Part shown: positions 16,571 to 26,056 of the stretch, one piece after another
How the letters are laid out: each line of letters begins with the position of its first letter
Numbering within the stretch: the first letter of the stretch is position 1
NCBI RefSeq assembly: GCF_014652815.1
Contig: NZ_BMZN01000002.1
Coordinates: 671,793 to 735,792, forward strand
Direction: 5' to 3'
From: Alcaligenes pakistanensis
GTDB taxonomy: Bacteria > Pseudomonadota > Gammaproteobacteria > Burkholderiales > Burkholderiaceae_B
DNA: 64,000 nucleotides
Translations under genes and position numbers: made by a program
The notes under the pieces: model-generated
Told to the model about the DNA's origin: nothing
The model's database searches: none
The model's input: only the letters and a program-made list of their open reading frames with translations

Positions 16571-18193
16571 ATGAGCCAAGTTTCACAGGGTGGAATACTG
16601 ACACGGCGACATTTCCTGACCATGGTCGGGTATGCCGCAGGTGGCGCGGCGATGTATCAGGCCATGATGCGTCTGGGCCATGCGGCGGAAGGGAGCTACG
16701 ACGGCCCTATTCGTCTTGAAGGTAAGCCCAAGCCAGGAACCTCTGTTGTGATTCTGGGGGCAGGCTTGGCCGGGATGGTTGCCGCTTTAGAACTGCGCAA
16801 CGCAGGCTATAAAGTCAAAATTCTGGAATATCGGGAAAAAGTAGGGGGTCGAAACTGGTCTTTGCATGGCGGGGACAGTTTTACTGAGCTGGGCGGTGCC
16901 AAGCAGGATGTGAAGTTCGATAAGGATCAATACATCAACCCTGGCCCGTGGCGTATCCCTTTTCACCACAGAGCCCTGATGGACTACTGCAAGCGGCTCA
17001 AAGTCCGACTGGAGCCGTTTGTCCAGTACAACTACAACGCCTACCTGCACAGCAGCAAGAGTTTTGATGGCAAGCCTCAGCGCTTTCGCCATATTCACGC
17101 GGACTTTCAGGGGCAGGTTGCCGAACTCCTGTCCAAGGCCATTAATACCCAGGCACTGGATGCGCCTATCTCCAAAGAAGATCAGGAAAAGCTGCTGGAG
17201 GCCCTGCGTAGCTGGGGAGCGCTGGACAAGAACATGGCTTATGTAAAAGGCCATGCCAGCTCAGAGGTGCGTGGTTTTGAGCGCGATGCGGGCGGTGGCC
17301 TGAATGCCGAGCCGACTTTCTCCGAGCCCCTGGCTCTTAGCGATATTGTGCGCTCCAGTGTTTGGCACAATATGGGCATTCACGATTTATACGAGTTTCA
17401 GCAGACCATGTTCCAGCCTGTAGGAGGGATGGATCAGATCGGGGTGGCCTTTGGCAAAGAGCTGGAGGGCCTGTTTACCTTCAATGCCAAGGTTACGGCC
17501 ATCAAACAGGGTGACGGCAAAGTGACGGTGAGCTACACCGACCACGTTAAGGGAGGGGAACACACGGAAACGGCAGACTGGTGTGTTTGCACTATCCCTT
17601 TGTCGATTTTGAGCCAGATTGATGTGGATGCCAGCAAGGAAATGCGGGCGGCTATTGATGCCGTTCCCTATGCCCCTTCGGTGAAAATCGGGCTGCAGTT
17701 TAAGCGGCGCTTCTGGGAAGACGACGAAGCCATTTATGGTGGGATCAGCTATACCGATTTGCCCATTACTCAAATCTCTTACCCCAGCGGCGGAATGAAT
17801 GCAGGCGGCAAGGGGGTTTTGCTGGGTGGCTATATGTTTGGGCCCAGCGCAACTGAATGGTCTTCGCTTAGTCCGGAGGACCGGGTCAAGCACGCTGTTC
17901 AGTATGGAGCGCAGATTCACCCGCAATATAAGGATGAGTTTGAAAATGGGGTGGCGGTGGCCTGGCATCGGGTTCCGTGGACCTTGGGCTGCTATGGCAT
18001 GTGGACGGATCAAACCCGCAAGGCGCACTACGACAATCTGTGCCAGATCGACGGGCGGATGGTGTTGGCTGGGGAGCACGCTTCCTATATCAACGCCTGG
18101 CAGGAAGGGGCGATTTTGTCCTCCCTGAATGCTATTAGCCGTTTGCACAGCCATATTGTTGGTAATCAGCAAGCCGATTCCAAAGGAGCCTAG
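16571..18193 (+). CDS. Tat-exported flavin amine oxidase/dehydrogenase
   Basis: FAD-dependent oxidoreductase of the monoamine oxidase family, 540 residues. The N-terminus has a twin-arginine export signal, TRRHFLTMVG (R12 R13) then GYAAGGAAM, so the folded flavoprotein should be sent to the periplasm. The dinucleotide fold VVILGAGLAGMVAALELR starts near residue 57, followed by KVGGRNWS; the C-terminal FAD motif is LAGEHASYINAWQEGAILS. AAAGGAG lies eight bases ahead of this ATG, which is preferred over one at 16535. A cytochrome c gene follows after two bases. In nicotine oxidoreductase NicA2 the acceptor is a neighbouring cytochrome c rather than oxygen, and the same is inferred here. The amine substrate is unknown. 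Confidence 0.9.
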   Translation: MSQVSQGGILTRRHFLTMVGYAAGGAAMYQAMMRLGHAAEGSYDGPIRLEGKPKPGTSVVILGAGLAGMVAALELRNAGYKVKILEYREKVGGRNWSLHGGDSFTELGGAKQDVKFDKDQYINPGPWRIPFHHRALMDYCKRLKVRLEPFVQYNYNAYLHSSKSFDGKPQRFRHIHADFQGQVAELLSKAINTQALDAPISKEDQEKLLEALRSWGALDKNMAYVKGHASSEVRGFERDAGGGLNAEPTFSEPLALSDIVRSSVWHNMGIHDLYEFQQTMFQPVGGMDQIGVAFGKELEGLFTFNAKVTAIKQGDGKVTVSYTDHVKGGEHTETADWCVCTIPLSILSQIDVDASKEMRAAIDAVPYAPSVKIGLQFKRRFWEDDEAIYGGISYTDLPITQISYPSGGMNAGGKGVLLGGYMFGPSATEWSSLSPEDRVKHAVQYGAQIHPQYKDEFENGVAVAWHRVPWTLGCYGMWTDQTRKAHYDNLCQIDGRMVLAGEHASYINAWQEGAILSSLNAISRLHSHIVGNQQADSKGA

Positions 18194-18195
18194 TC

Positions 18196-18612
18196 ATGAT
18201 GATGCGATCTTTAGCTGCCTTGCTGGCCTCGGGGTTTCTGACCGTCAGCTATGCCGATACGGCGGTAGTGGGGGGGGACACGCAGGTCTTTACTCAGAAA
18301 ACGGGCAAGGATCTGTATGAGCAGGTCTGTGCTTCTTGCCACATGGTCGATGGCAAGGGGGCGCAGGGAGCTGGAACCTATCCGTCCCTGTCCAAGAACC
18401 CTAAGTTGGGAGCGCCCGCGTATGCGGTGTTTATGGTGACCCAAGGCAATAAAGGGATGCCCGGGCTGGGGGGCGTGTTAAATGACGAACAGATTGCCGA
18501 AGTCGTCAATTATGTACGCTCTAACTTTGGCAATGAGTTCAGCGACAAAGTCAGTGCAAAAGAGGTCGCTGCCCAGCGGCCTAAAGACCACCAATACTTT
18601 GATCTGAACTAA
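18196..18612 (+). CDS. Periplasmic c-type cytochrome, partner of the amine oxidase
   Basis: A 138-residue single-haem class I cytochrome. The signal peptide covers about residues 1-20 (AALLASGFLTVSYA). The haem site CASCH is at residues 45-49 and the likely distal methionine is in GNKGMPGLGG. The start is two bases after the amine oxidase stop, with AAAGGAG at 18182-18187 inside the end of that gene, so the two are co-translated. It is the obvious electron acceptor for the flavoprotein, passing electrons to the respiratory chain. Confidence 0.9.
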   Translation: MMMRSLAALLASGFLTVSYADTAVVGGDTQVFTQKTGKDLYEQVCASCHMVDGKGAQGAGTYPSLSKNPKLGAPAYAVFMVTQGNKGMPGLGGVLNDEQIAEVVNYVRSNFGNEFSDKVSAKEVAAQRPKDHQYFDLN

Positions 18613-18646
18613 TCATTGTTTTGCTTGTGAAGGCAGGGCTGGGGCT

Positions 18647-18907
18647 TTAGGCCTGATAGCCCTGCTGAATCAGCAGCATGCAAAAGCCAAAAGTCAGTAG
18701 GGCAAGCGGGAAAGGAAGTAAGGCGATTGCCCGAATACCGAAACCGCGTTGTTGACCGCGTAGACCCCGTCGATAGACGTAGGTGCTGATCAAGCAGGCA
18801 AGCAATGGGAACAGGAATACCGGCAGAATCAAAAACAGGGTTGGTAGGGTCAGAAGGCATAGCAGCAAGGAGAGTGCGCTCAAGCCCAGGATTTTTGAAT
18901 GGCTCAT
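18647..18907 (-). CDS. Small membrane protein of unknown function
   Basis: Using the ATG at 18907 the protein has 86 residues with two to three hydrophobic segments (ILGLSALSLLLCLLTLPTLF, LILPVFLFPLLACLISTYVY, ALLPFPLALLTFGFCMLLI). A short basic stretch, RRGLRGQQRG, lies in between. I recognise no family. An upstream in-frame start at 18949 would add 14 polar residues. It converges with the cytochrome gene. Confidence 0.5.
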   Translation of the reverse strand: MSHSKILGLSALSLLLCLLTLPTLFLILPVFLFPLLACLISTYVYRRGLRGQQRGFGIRAIALLPFPLALLTFGFCMLLIQQGYQA

Positions 18908-19091
18908 CTCTGATTCCCGATGATATTTTGCGCTTAAAGCATAACGCAATTAAGGCTGCAATCTGATGTCGCTGGAAGCGGAGATATAAGTTCCAAGCTC
19001 AGCCTGACGAGGCAGGTCTATAGAATGTAGCCCGCTGATGGCTGCAATTCGTTAGCAAGCAAAACAAGCCATGCCCGACGAACGAGCAAAG

Positions 19092-19135
19092 AAAAAGGCT
19101 TAGTTCACTGTGTAATGAACTAAGCCTTTAATTCT
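19092..19135 (-). terminator. Terminator of tRNA-Pro copy 2
   Basis: AAAGGCTTAGTTCA pairs with TGAACTAAGCCTTT with an A run on the plus strand at its left edge, giving a U tract on the minus-strand transcript. It has the same position relative to the tRNA as the terminator of copy 1 but a different sequence. Confidence 0.85.
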
Positions 19136-19139
19136 TTAA

Positions 19140-19216
<77 letters not shown>

Positions 19217-19229
19217 ACTAAAGACAAGC

Positions 19230-19258
19230 ATGATAGAACGTATTTCTGACTCCGTCAA
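19230..19258 (-). promoter_or_regulatory. Sigma-70 promoter of tRNA-Pro copy 2
   Basis: On the minus strand, TTGACG (19258-19253), a 17-base spacer, then TATCAT (19235-19230), 13 bases ahead of the tRNA. Both tRNA copies therefore have their own promoter and terminator and should both be active. Confidence 0.75.
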
Positions 19259-19275
19259 GCACTACCCATCCAGAT

Positions 19276-21165
19276 TTAACGTTTTTGTAGGTGGGGCAGA
19301 GTGTAAGCCTGTTCGTGGTAGGCCCAGCTAGGCCACAGCACGTGGGCCAGGGCTTCTTTGGCCAGTGCTTCGTCAATCTGTTCCAGTGCTTCGTACTTGT
19401 CTGGTGCGGTATAGCGGTATTGGAAAGGGGGCTGGTGTGGCATCAGTACCGTCAGGATGTCGCCTTTCAGATAACCGTAGTTTTCAAAGTACTGCATCAT
19501 GGCCCGGTCGCTGTCTTGCTGGGTCAGGTCGCGCCCGATCATGGGGTGCTCGCTTTCAATACCCATGAGGGACAGCAAGGTGGGAGCCATGTCGATCTGG
19601 CTGACGATGCGTTCGTCCTGGCGGCTGGGAACGCCGGCACCCAGAATCAGGGCGGGGATGTGGAAGTGTCGCAAGGGCACCAGATTGGCACCGCCTACGC
19701 GTGAATCGTGATCGGCCACAATCAAAAATACGGTGTTGTCCCAGTAGTTGGACTCACGGGCTTTTTTGAAAAAGTCGCCAATGGCCCAGTCGGCATAACG
19801 CACGGTATTTTCAACAGTGGCTGGGTCGCCTTCAACCTGGATACGGCCAGCCGGGTATTCCCAGGGCGAGTGATTGCTGACGGAAAAAGCCAGCGTCAGG
19901 GTGGGTTGTTCGGTGTCCTGGCTAAGCAGTTGATGCAGCTTGTTGAACATATCCTCGTCGCTGGCACCCCAGGTGCCGACAAATTCGGGAGACTCAAAGC
20001 TGGACTGCTCGTGCAACTCATCAAAGCCATTGCCCAGGAAAAAGCTTTTCATATTGTCAAAGTGGGCCTCGCCGCCATAAATAAAGCGTGAGCGGTAGCC
20101 TTGTTCTTTGAGCAATTGGGCCAAGGTGAAAAAGCGGGTTTGGGAGCCGGGCAGGCGCAGGACGGCATCGGCAACCGTGGGCGGGAAACCGGCAGAAACC
20201 GCTTCCAGACCCCGGACTGAACGGGTGCCTGTGGCGTAGGCGCGGCGGAAGTTCCAGCCAGTTTGAGCCAGTTTGTCCAGCTCTGGCGTCAGGTTCGCAC
20301 CACCCAGATTGCTCACATATTGCGCACCCAGGCTTTCTTCCACAATCAGCACCAGATTGGGTTTGCGCGGGCGTTGCTGCTTGGGAGTCTGGTGGTGCAA
20401 CGTGGGCAGATTATCAGGCCCGGCTGGTAGGGACGCCGCATCACGCACGATCTGGTTCATTTCTGCGGTGTCCATACCGCCATAAATGTCTTCGGCCGAG
20501 CGCTCGTTTTTCATGCTGTAGATGGCGTAGGCTACGTTGTACAGCGAGTTCAAGGGCAGGGTATTGAGCATGCTGTCGCTGCTCCAGGCCACCGATGAAG
20601 GGTTGATGGGGCGGTGTGCCAAGGTGCCGCGTATCGCCAGGGCGCACAAGGCCGCGCCGACCAGCATCCAGATCGGACGCAGCCACCAGCTCATGACGGG
20701 ATCGGGGGCGATATGCCCAAAAATAGACCAGCCTGAATACACAATCAGCCCCAGCCCGATCAGGGCGATACCGATCATCAGTTTGTAGCCTTTCCAGAGC
20801 ATGCCCATGACTTCCTGGGGGTGCTTCAGATAGTCCACATAAAGCCGGTTCGGGCGAGTGTCGTATTCAATAATGAATTGGGGCGTGGAGACTTCCAGCA
20901 GGGTCAGCAAGAACCAGGCGAAGGTAAACCAGATGGCCGCTACCGTTGTCATCACCGGGAAATGCCCCAGCCAGGGGGCCAGCAGGATAACTGGTGCGCT
21001 CAAGGCAGCAATGATCAAAGCGTCAATTCGCAAACCGCCGATCAAGATAGGAAACAGTCCTCCTGCCTGACGCACACGTGGCCATTGCCACAAGGCAAAG
21101 GCCAGCCTGAACGCGGTCAGCAAAATCAGGGCAGAGGGAATGAAGGCGTAAACAAGATGGCGCAT
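19276..21165 (-). CDS. LtaS/MdoB-type membrane sulfatase (phosphoglycerol transferase-like)
   Basis: The 629-residue protein has about five N-terminal transmembrane helices followed by a large periplasmic alkaline-phosphatase-fold domain from about residue 260. The metal-binding start is LVLIVEESLGAQY, the nucleophile loop is YATGTRSVRGLEA (the threonine acts as nucleophile in LtaS), and IVADHDSRVGG and LRHFHIPALI provide later metal ligands. In Gram-negatives such enzymes transfer phosphoglycerol or phosphoethanolamine to periplasmic glucans or lipid A-like acceptors; the acceptor here is not known. The start at 21165 (AGGA upstream, then a hydrophobic helix) is preferred to 21216. Confidence 0.87.
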   Translation of the reverse strand: MRHLVYAFIPSALILLTAFRLAFALWQWPRVRQAGGLFPILIGGLRIDALIIAALSAPVILLAPWLGHFPVMTTVAAIWFTFAWFLLTLLEVSTPQFIIEYDTRPNRLYVDYLKHPQEVMGMLWKGYKLMIGIALIGLGLIVYSGWSIFGHIAPDPVMSWWLRPIWMLVGAALCALAIRGTLAHRPINPSSVAWSSDSMLNTLPLNSLYNVAYAIYSMKNERSAEDIYGGMDTAEMNQIVRDAASLPAGPDNLPTLHHQTPKQQRPRKPNLVLIVEESLGAQYVSNLGGANLTPELDKLAQTGWNFRRAYATGTRSVRGLEAVSAGFPPTVADAVLRLPGSQTRFFTLAQLLKEQGYRSRFIYGGEAHFDNMKSFFLGNGFDELHEQSSFESPEFVGTWGASDEDMFNKLHQLLSQDTEQPTLTLAFSVSNHSPWEYPAGRIQVEGDPATVENTVRYADWAIGDFFKKARESNYWDNTVFLIVADHDSRVGGANLVPLRHFHIPALILGAGVPSRQDERIVSQIDMAPTLLSLMGIESEHPMIGRDLTQQDSDRAMMQYFENYGYLKGDILTVLMPHQPPFQYRYTAPDKYEALEQIDEALAKEALAHVLWPSWAYHEQAYTLPHLQKR

Positions 21166-21409
21166 AAGAATGTGGTCCTGGGCCGACCCATGCGCCACGG
21201 ACGGTGGCACTGGCATCGAATTGCACGATTGTATGTCAGTTTAATGAGCAAACTATGTCGCTAAACGGGCGAGGTCTGCCAGGGGAGAGCGATCAATCGG
21301 TAAGGCGGCGTTTAAAGACGAAAAAAGAGCAGGCCGCTTAGTAAGACAGCCTGCTGTTAAGGAGGAGTTAAAGGGGGGGGCAGCCCTGTGTGCAGGGCTG
21401 GCGATAGCT

Positions 21410-24400
21410 TTAGGCAACGCGTTTGCTGGGTTCCGTCCGGGAGCGGAACTGGCTGCGTTGTTGTTCACGCAGGGCATAGGCTTTGAGGTGACCGGCTTCC
21501 TTGACATGGCCGTAGCCACGGATCAGATCCGGGTAGTTCAGCCAACGCTGCGCGACTTCCAGATTGTCCGCATCCAAGTGTGCGCTGACTTCATTCAGGT
21601 CGGCCAGATAGTCTTCAATGTTCTGACGCTCCTGGCGGCGCTCCTGGGTGTAGCCAAAGATGTCCAAGGCGGTGCCGCGCAAACCACGCAGACCGGCCAG
21701 AATCTTGAACAGGCTGTGGGTCGATGGACCGAACTTGCTCTTGATAGGCTGGCCCTGGTTGTTTTTGCGACCTAGCAGGGGCGGAGCCAGATGGTATTGG
21801 ATCTGGTAGTTCTTGCCAGGCTCACCTGCAAACTGAGCACGCAGCTTGTCCAGGAAAGCGGGATCAGTATAGAGACGGGCAACTTCGTACTCGTCCTTGT
21901 AGCTCATCAGCTTGGCCAGTTGTGTGGCGGCGATGCGGCTTAGAGGCAAAGCCTTGTCTTGGTCCAAGTGGGATTCACGTTCCATGATCGTATTGATAGC
22001 ATCACGATAGCGCTTGGCCCAGGCGGGGTTTTGGTAGGCGCTTAGATGCTCTTCCATGCGCTTGGTCAGGGATTGCACGCTTTCAGGGAATGCAACGGCG
22101 CGTGCCTTGGGTTCAGCACCTTCCATCAAGGCGTCGAGACCCTTTTCAGCCGCCAGACGACCCCACTGGAAGGCTTTGCGGTTGGCCTCAACGGACACGC
22201 CGTTCAGTTCAATGGCGCGCAGCAAGCTGTCCATATGCAGGGGAATCCAGCCGCGCTGGAAGGCATAGCCCAGCAAGATGGGGTTGGCATAGAGCGCGTC
22301 GCCCATTACGTGTACGGCCAGCGCATTGGCGTCCAGGTAGCGGATGTCTTGGCCAACCGCGCTTTCAATATCCGTGCAGGCTGTTTGCAGCGGGAACTTC
22401 CAGTGCGCGTTGCCAATCAGATCCGAGGTTGGGCTGGCGGCGGTATTGATAATGGTGTGCGTGCGGTCCCGGCTGACGCGACTAAGTACATCGGTCGAGG
22501 CGCTGACCAGGGCGTCACTACCAATTAGCAAAGAGGCTTCGCCGGTAGGCACGCGGGTGGCATGCAGCAGATTGGGTTGGCGAGCAATTTGCACGTGGCT
22601 TAATACGGCGCCGCCTTTCTGAGCCAGGCCGGCCATATCCAGCACGCTAACGCCTTTTTGCTCGATATGGGCTGCCATACCGAGCAGGCCGCCTACTGTC
22701 ACCACACCGGTACCGCCGATACCGGCGATCAGAATGCCGTAGGTCTTGTCCAGGTTGGGCAGCTTGGGTAGCGGCAACTCGGCCAGATTGAACGATTCCA
22801 GCGAACGGCCCTGGGCTTCGGGTTTGCGTAGCTGTGCCCCTTTCAGGGTGACAAAGCTGGGACAGAAGCCGTTGACGCAGGAAAAGTCTTTATTACAGGA
22901 AGACTGGTTGATGCGGCGTTTGGAACCCATAGGGGTGTCCAAAGGCTCTACAGACAAACAGTTGGATTTGACCGAGCAGTCCCCACAGCCTTCACAGACC
23001 GTGTCATTAATAAAGGCGCGCAAGGCGGGGTCAGGATAAGTGCCTTTTTTGCGACGACGGCGTTTTTCTGTTGCGCAGGTCTGGTCGTAGACCAGGATGG
23101 TGGTGCCGGGTACTTCGCGTAATTCGCGCTGCACACGATCCAGCTCATCACGGTGATAGATGGGCGGGTTGCCTGCCAGGCTCAGACCTTTGAACTTTTC
23201 GGGTTCGTCGGTGACGACCACAATCTTGCGGGCGCCTTCGGCGTGCACCTGGGCAATCACGTCGGTGACTTTCAAAATCCCGTCTACCGGCTGGCCGCCT
23301 GTCATGGCGACGGCGTCGTTATACAGAATCTTGTAGGTAATATTGGAATTGGCCGCGATCGAGGCGCGAATGGCCAGAACCCCCGAGTGGAAATAGGTGC
23401 CGTCGCCCAGGTTGGCGAACACGTGTTTTTCATCGGTAAAGGGCTGTTGGCCAATCCAGGCCACCCCTTCGCCACCCATATGACTGAAGGTGGAGGTGCT
23501 GCGGTCCATCCAGACGGTCATGTAGTGACAGCCAATCCCGGCCATGGCGCGGGAGCCTTCAGGCACGCGGGTGGAGGTATTGTGCGGACAGCCCGAACAG
23601 AACCAGGGTTTGCGCTCGACGCTGACGCGTGGCATGCGGGCTTCACGGTCTTTGGCGTCCAGAATAGCCAGTCGAGCCTGGATACGGGCTTGCAGCTCGT
23701 CTGGAATATCCATGGTGCCCAGGCGGCGAGCAATGGCGCGTGCAATGATAGCGGGTGATAGTTCACCTTGAGGGGGCAGCAGCCAAGGCGAGCGCGACAG
23801 GGACCATTCGCCGCCACCATGCTCAGTCTCGTCGAACTTGCCGTAGACCTTGGGGCGTACATCGTCGCGCCAGTTATAGAGTTCTTCTTTAAGTGCGTAT
23901 TCCAGAATCTGACGTTTTTCTTCTACCACTAGAATTTCGGACAGGCCGGTAGCAAACTGGCGGGCGTCCTGCCCATCCAGTGGCCAAATACAGCCTACTT
24001 TAAAGAGTCGGATACCGAGTTCGGCACAGAGATCGTCGGACAAGCCCAAATCGGCCAATGCCTGACGGGTGTCCAGATAGGCTTTACCGGCTGTCATGAT
24101 GCCAAAGCGCGCCTGTTCGGAGTCAATCTCGACACGGTTCAGCTTATTAGCACGCACATAGGCCAAAGCCGCGTACCACTTGTGGTTCATCATGCGGGCT
24201 TCTTGAGCCAGCGGAGGATCGGGCCAACGGATATTCAGGCCGTCAGCTGGCATGTCCTCAATCTCGGGCAGGACGATTTTCAGGCTGTCCGGGTCCAGGT
24301 CCACAGAGGCGTTCGATTCCACCACTTCGGTGACGCACTTCAAGGCCACCCACAGACCGGAGAAGCGGCTCATGGCCCAGCCATGCTGGCCGAAGTCCAG

Positions 24401-24967
24401 GTATTCCTGCACGTTGGCCGGATACAGCACGGGAATCCCGGCGGCGGCAAAAACGTGATCGGATTGATGGGCGACGGTGGAGGATTTGGCGCCGTGGTCA
24501 TCGCCCGCGAGTACCAGCACACCGCCGTGGCGGGCGCTGCCGGCCGAGTTGGCATGCTTGAGCACGTCCATGGAGCGGTCCACGCCAGGGCCTTTGCCGT
24601 ACCACATGGCAAAAGTGCCATCGAAACGGGCGTTGGGGTAGAGATTGGTTTGCTGGCTACCCCAAACGGCAGTGGCTGCCAGGTCTTCGTTCAGACCGGG
24701 CTTGAAGACGATGTCGTGTTCTTTCAGGTGTTTGCTGGCTTGCCACAACGCCTGGTCTACGCTCCCTAATGGGGAGCCCCGGTAACCAGAGATGAAGCCT
24801 GCCGTATTTAAACCCGCGCGCTGGTCGCGTTCTTTTTGCAGCATGGGCAAGCGCACCAGCGCCTGGGTGCCGCTCATATAGGCGCGGCCCTTGGTGACAG
24901 TGTATTTGTCGTCCAGGGACACGGATTCCAACATGGCCTTGTAAGGTTTGTTGAGTGGGGCATTCAT
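21410..24967 (-). CDS. Fused indolepyruvate ferredoxin oxidoreductase
   Basis: Single-chain (1185-residue) 2-oxoacid:acceptor oxidoreductase that converts aryl-pyruvates to aryl-acetyl-CoA, using thiamine diphosphate and iron-sulfur clusters. The N-terminal alpha-like domain carries GFISGYRGSPLGSVD (about 57-71). The central TPP domain has WFCSGCPHNTSTRVPEG and GDGTYFHSG with a later YNDAVAMTGGQPVDG. A cluster motif CEGCGDCSVKSNC lies near residue 650. The C-terminal gamma-like domain starts at GIGGTGVVTVGGLLG. AGGAG lies 8 bases before the ATG. A divergent LysR gene about 120 bases away is the probable regulator. The substrate range (indole-, phenyl- or hydroxyphenyl-pyruvate) is inferred from the family. 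Confidence 0.92.
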   Translation of the reverse strand: MNAPLNKPYKAMLESVSLDDKYTVTKGRAYMSGTQALVRLPMLQKERDQRAGLNTAGFISGYRGSPLGSVDQALWQASKHLKEHDIVFKPGLNEDLAATAVWGSQQTNLYPNARFDGTFAMWYGKGPGVDRSMDVLKHANSAGSARHGGVLVLAGDDHGAKSSTVAHQSDHVFAAAGIPVLYPANVQEYLDFGQHGWAMSRFSGLWVALKCVTEVVESNASVDLDPDSLKIVLPEIEDMPADGLNIRWPDPPLAQEARMMNHKWYAALAYVRANKLNRVEIDSEQARFGIMTAGKAYLDTRQALADLGLSDDLCAELGIRLFKVGCIWPLDGQDARQFATGLSEILVVEEKRQILEYALKEELYNWRDDVRPKVYGKFDETEHGGGEWSLSRSPWLLPPQGELSPAIIARAIARRLGTMDIPDELQARIQARLAILDAKDREARMPRVSVERKPWFCSGCPHNTSTRVPEGSRAMAGIGCHYMTVWMDRSTSTFSHMGGEGVAWIGQQPFTDEKHVFANLGDGTYFHSGVLAIRASIAANSNITYKILYNDAVAMTGGQPVDGILKVTDVIAQVHAEGARKIVVVTDEPEKFKGLSLAGNPPIYHRDELDRVQRELREVPGTTILVYDQTCATEKRRRRKKGTYPDPALRAFINDTVCEGCGDCSVKSNCLSVEPLDTPMGSKRRINQSSCNKDFSCVNGFCPSFVTLKGAQLRKPEAQGRSLESFNLAELPLPKLPNLDKTYGILIAGIGGTGVVTVGGLLGMAAHIEQKGVSVLDMAGLAQKGGAVLSHVQIARQPNLLHATRVPTGEASLLIGSDALVSASTDVLSRVSRDRTHTIINTAASPTSDLIGNAHWKFPLQTACTDIESAVGQDIRYLDANALAVHVMGDALYANPILLGYAFQRGWIPLHMDSLLRAIELNGVSVEANRKAFQWGRLAAEKGLDALMEGAEPKARAVAFPESVQSLTKRMEEHLSAYQNPAWAKRYRDAINTIMERESHLDQDKALPLSRIAATQLAKLMSYKDEYEVARLYTDPAFLDKLRAQFAGEPGKNYQIQYHLAPPLLGRKNNQGQPIKSKFGPSTHSLFKILAGLRGLRGTALDIFGYTQERRQERQNIEDYLADLNEVSAHLDADNLEVAQRWLNYPDLIRGYGHVKEAGHLKAYALREQQRSQFRSRTEPSKRVA

Positions 24968-25088
24968 GAGTTTGTCTCCTGCAAGAAGGATGGTTTTCGT
25001 GCAAGTTGTTGTAGTTTGTTCTTTAGTCTAGGACAGCTTTTTGTTATCGTAAAATCAAATTTACGTGTACCTGATATCTGAAAAACGG

Positions 25089-26048
25089 ATGGCTATGAAA
25101 CACGAAGTGACCTTGAGACAGTTCCGTTATTTCATTGCTGCGGCGGTCAGCGGGCAGTTCTCTGCTGCGGCCCAGGCGGAGAACGTATCGCAGTCGGCCA
25201 TCAGCAATGCAGTGCAAAGTTTGGAGCGCCAGCTAAATGTGGCGCTGTTTGAACGCTTGCCGCATGGCGTGGAATTAACGCCACAGGGGCAGGCGTTTTT
25301 CCACCATGCCCATCATGTGATTGATGCGGTCAGCGATGCGCTAAACCATGCGGATTTGCGACGTCAAAATATCGAGGGGCAGATTCGGGTGGCGGCGGGC
25401 TATACCGTCTTAGGGTATTTCTTACCCGATCTGATCAGCCGCTTCAAGCACAGTTATCCCAATATCGATATCGAACTGGTGGATATGGAACGCCCCGAAA
25501 TGGAGGCGGCTCTGCAAAGCGAACGTATCGATTTGGGTGTTGCTATTTTGTCGAATATTAGCGATCTGGCCAGGTATGGGCATCATCGCTTGAGCAGCTC
25601 GCGTCGTCGCTTATGGGTGTCAGATCAGCATGCCTTGGCAAATGAATCCAGTGTGATGCTGGAGCAGATCAACAATTATCCCTTTATTTTTCTGACGGTG
25701 GACGACGCAGAGACCGCAGCTAGGCGGCATTGGGGGCTGCCTGATTTTCCTGAGCGTGTGGCAATGCGGACGCGTTCCCTGGAAGCTGTGCGCGGTTTGG
25801 TGGCGTACGGCTTTGGTGTGACGATTTTGTCCGATATGGTTTACCGACCCTGGTCCCTGGAAGGCAAGCGTATCCACGCCATCGGGATTAGCGATCCGGT
25901 GGAGTCAGTCGAGGTGGGTTTGTTATGGCCAAAAGGACGGGAGCCGCAAGGTTTGGTGGCTATGTTCCAGCGCTTTTTGATCCAGGCCTGTGATCATGAT
26001 ATGGCCCGCGCCGGCATGGGTAGCCGACGCGGTGGGGGACTGCTTTGA
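25089..26048 (+). CDS. LysR-type regulator of the indolepyruvate oxidoreductase gene
   Basis: A 319-residue LysR protein. The helix-turn-helix is FRYFIAAAVSGQFSAAAQAENVSQSAISNAVQSLERQL, followed by an effector domain from about residue 90 (QIRVAAGYTVLGYFLPDLIS). It is divergently transcribed from the oxidoreductase gene with about 120 bases between starts, the classic layout for LysR control of its neighbour. The ATG at 25089 and the next one at 25095 are both possible; a more distal start at 25065 has no ribosome-binding site. The gene ends 8 bases from the convergent phospholipase gene. Confidence 0.87.
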   Translation: MAMKHEVTLRQFRYFIAAAVSGQFSAAAQAENVSQSAISNAVQSLERQLNVALFERLPHGVELTPQGQAFFHHAHHVIDAVSDALNHADLRRQNIEGQIRVAAGYTVLGYFLPDLISRFKHSYPNIDIELVDMERPEMEAALQSERIDLGVAILSNISDLARYGHHRLSSSRRRLWVSDQHALANESSVMLEQINNYPFIFLTVDDAETAARRHWGLPDFPERVAMRTRSLEAVRGLVAYGFGVTILSDMVYRPWSLEGKRIHAIGISDPVESVEVGLLWPKGREPQGLVAMFQRFLIQACDHDMARAGMGSRRGGGLL

Positions 26049-26056
26049 TGCTCGGT

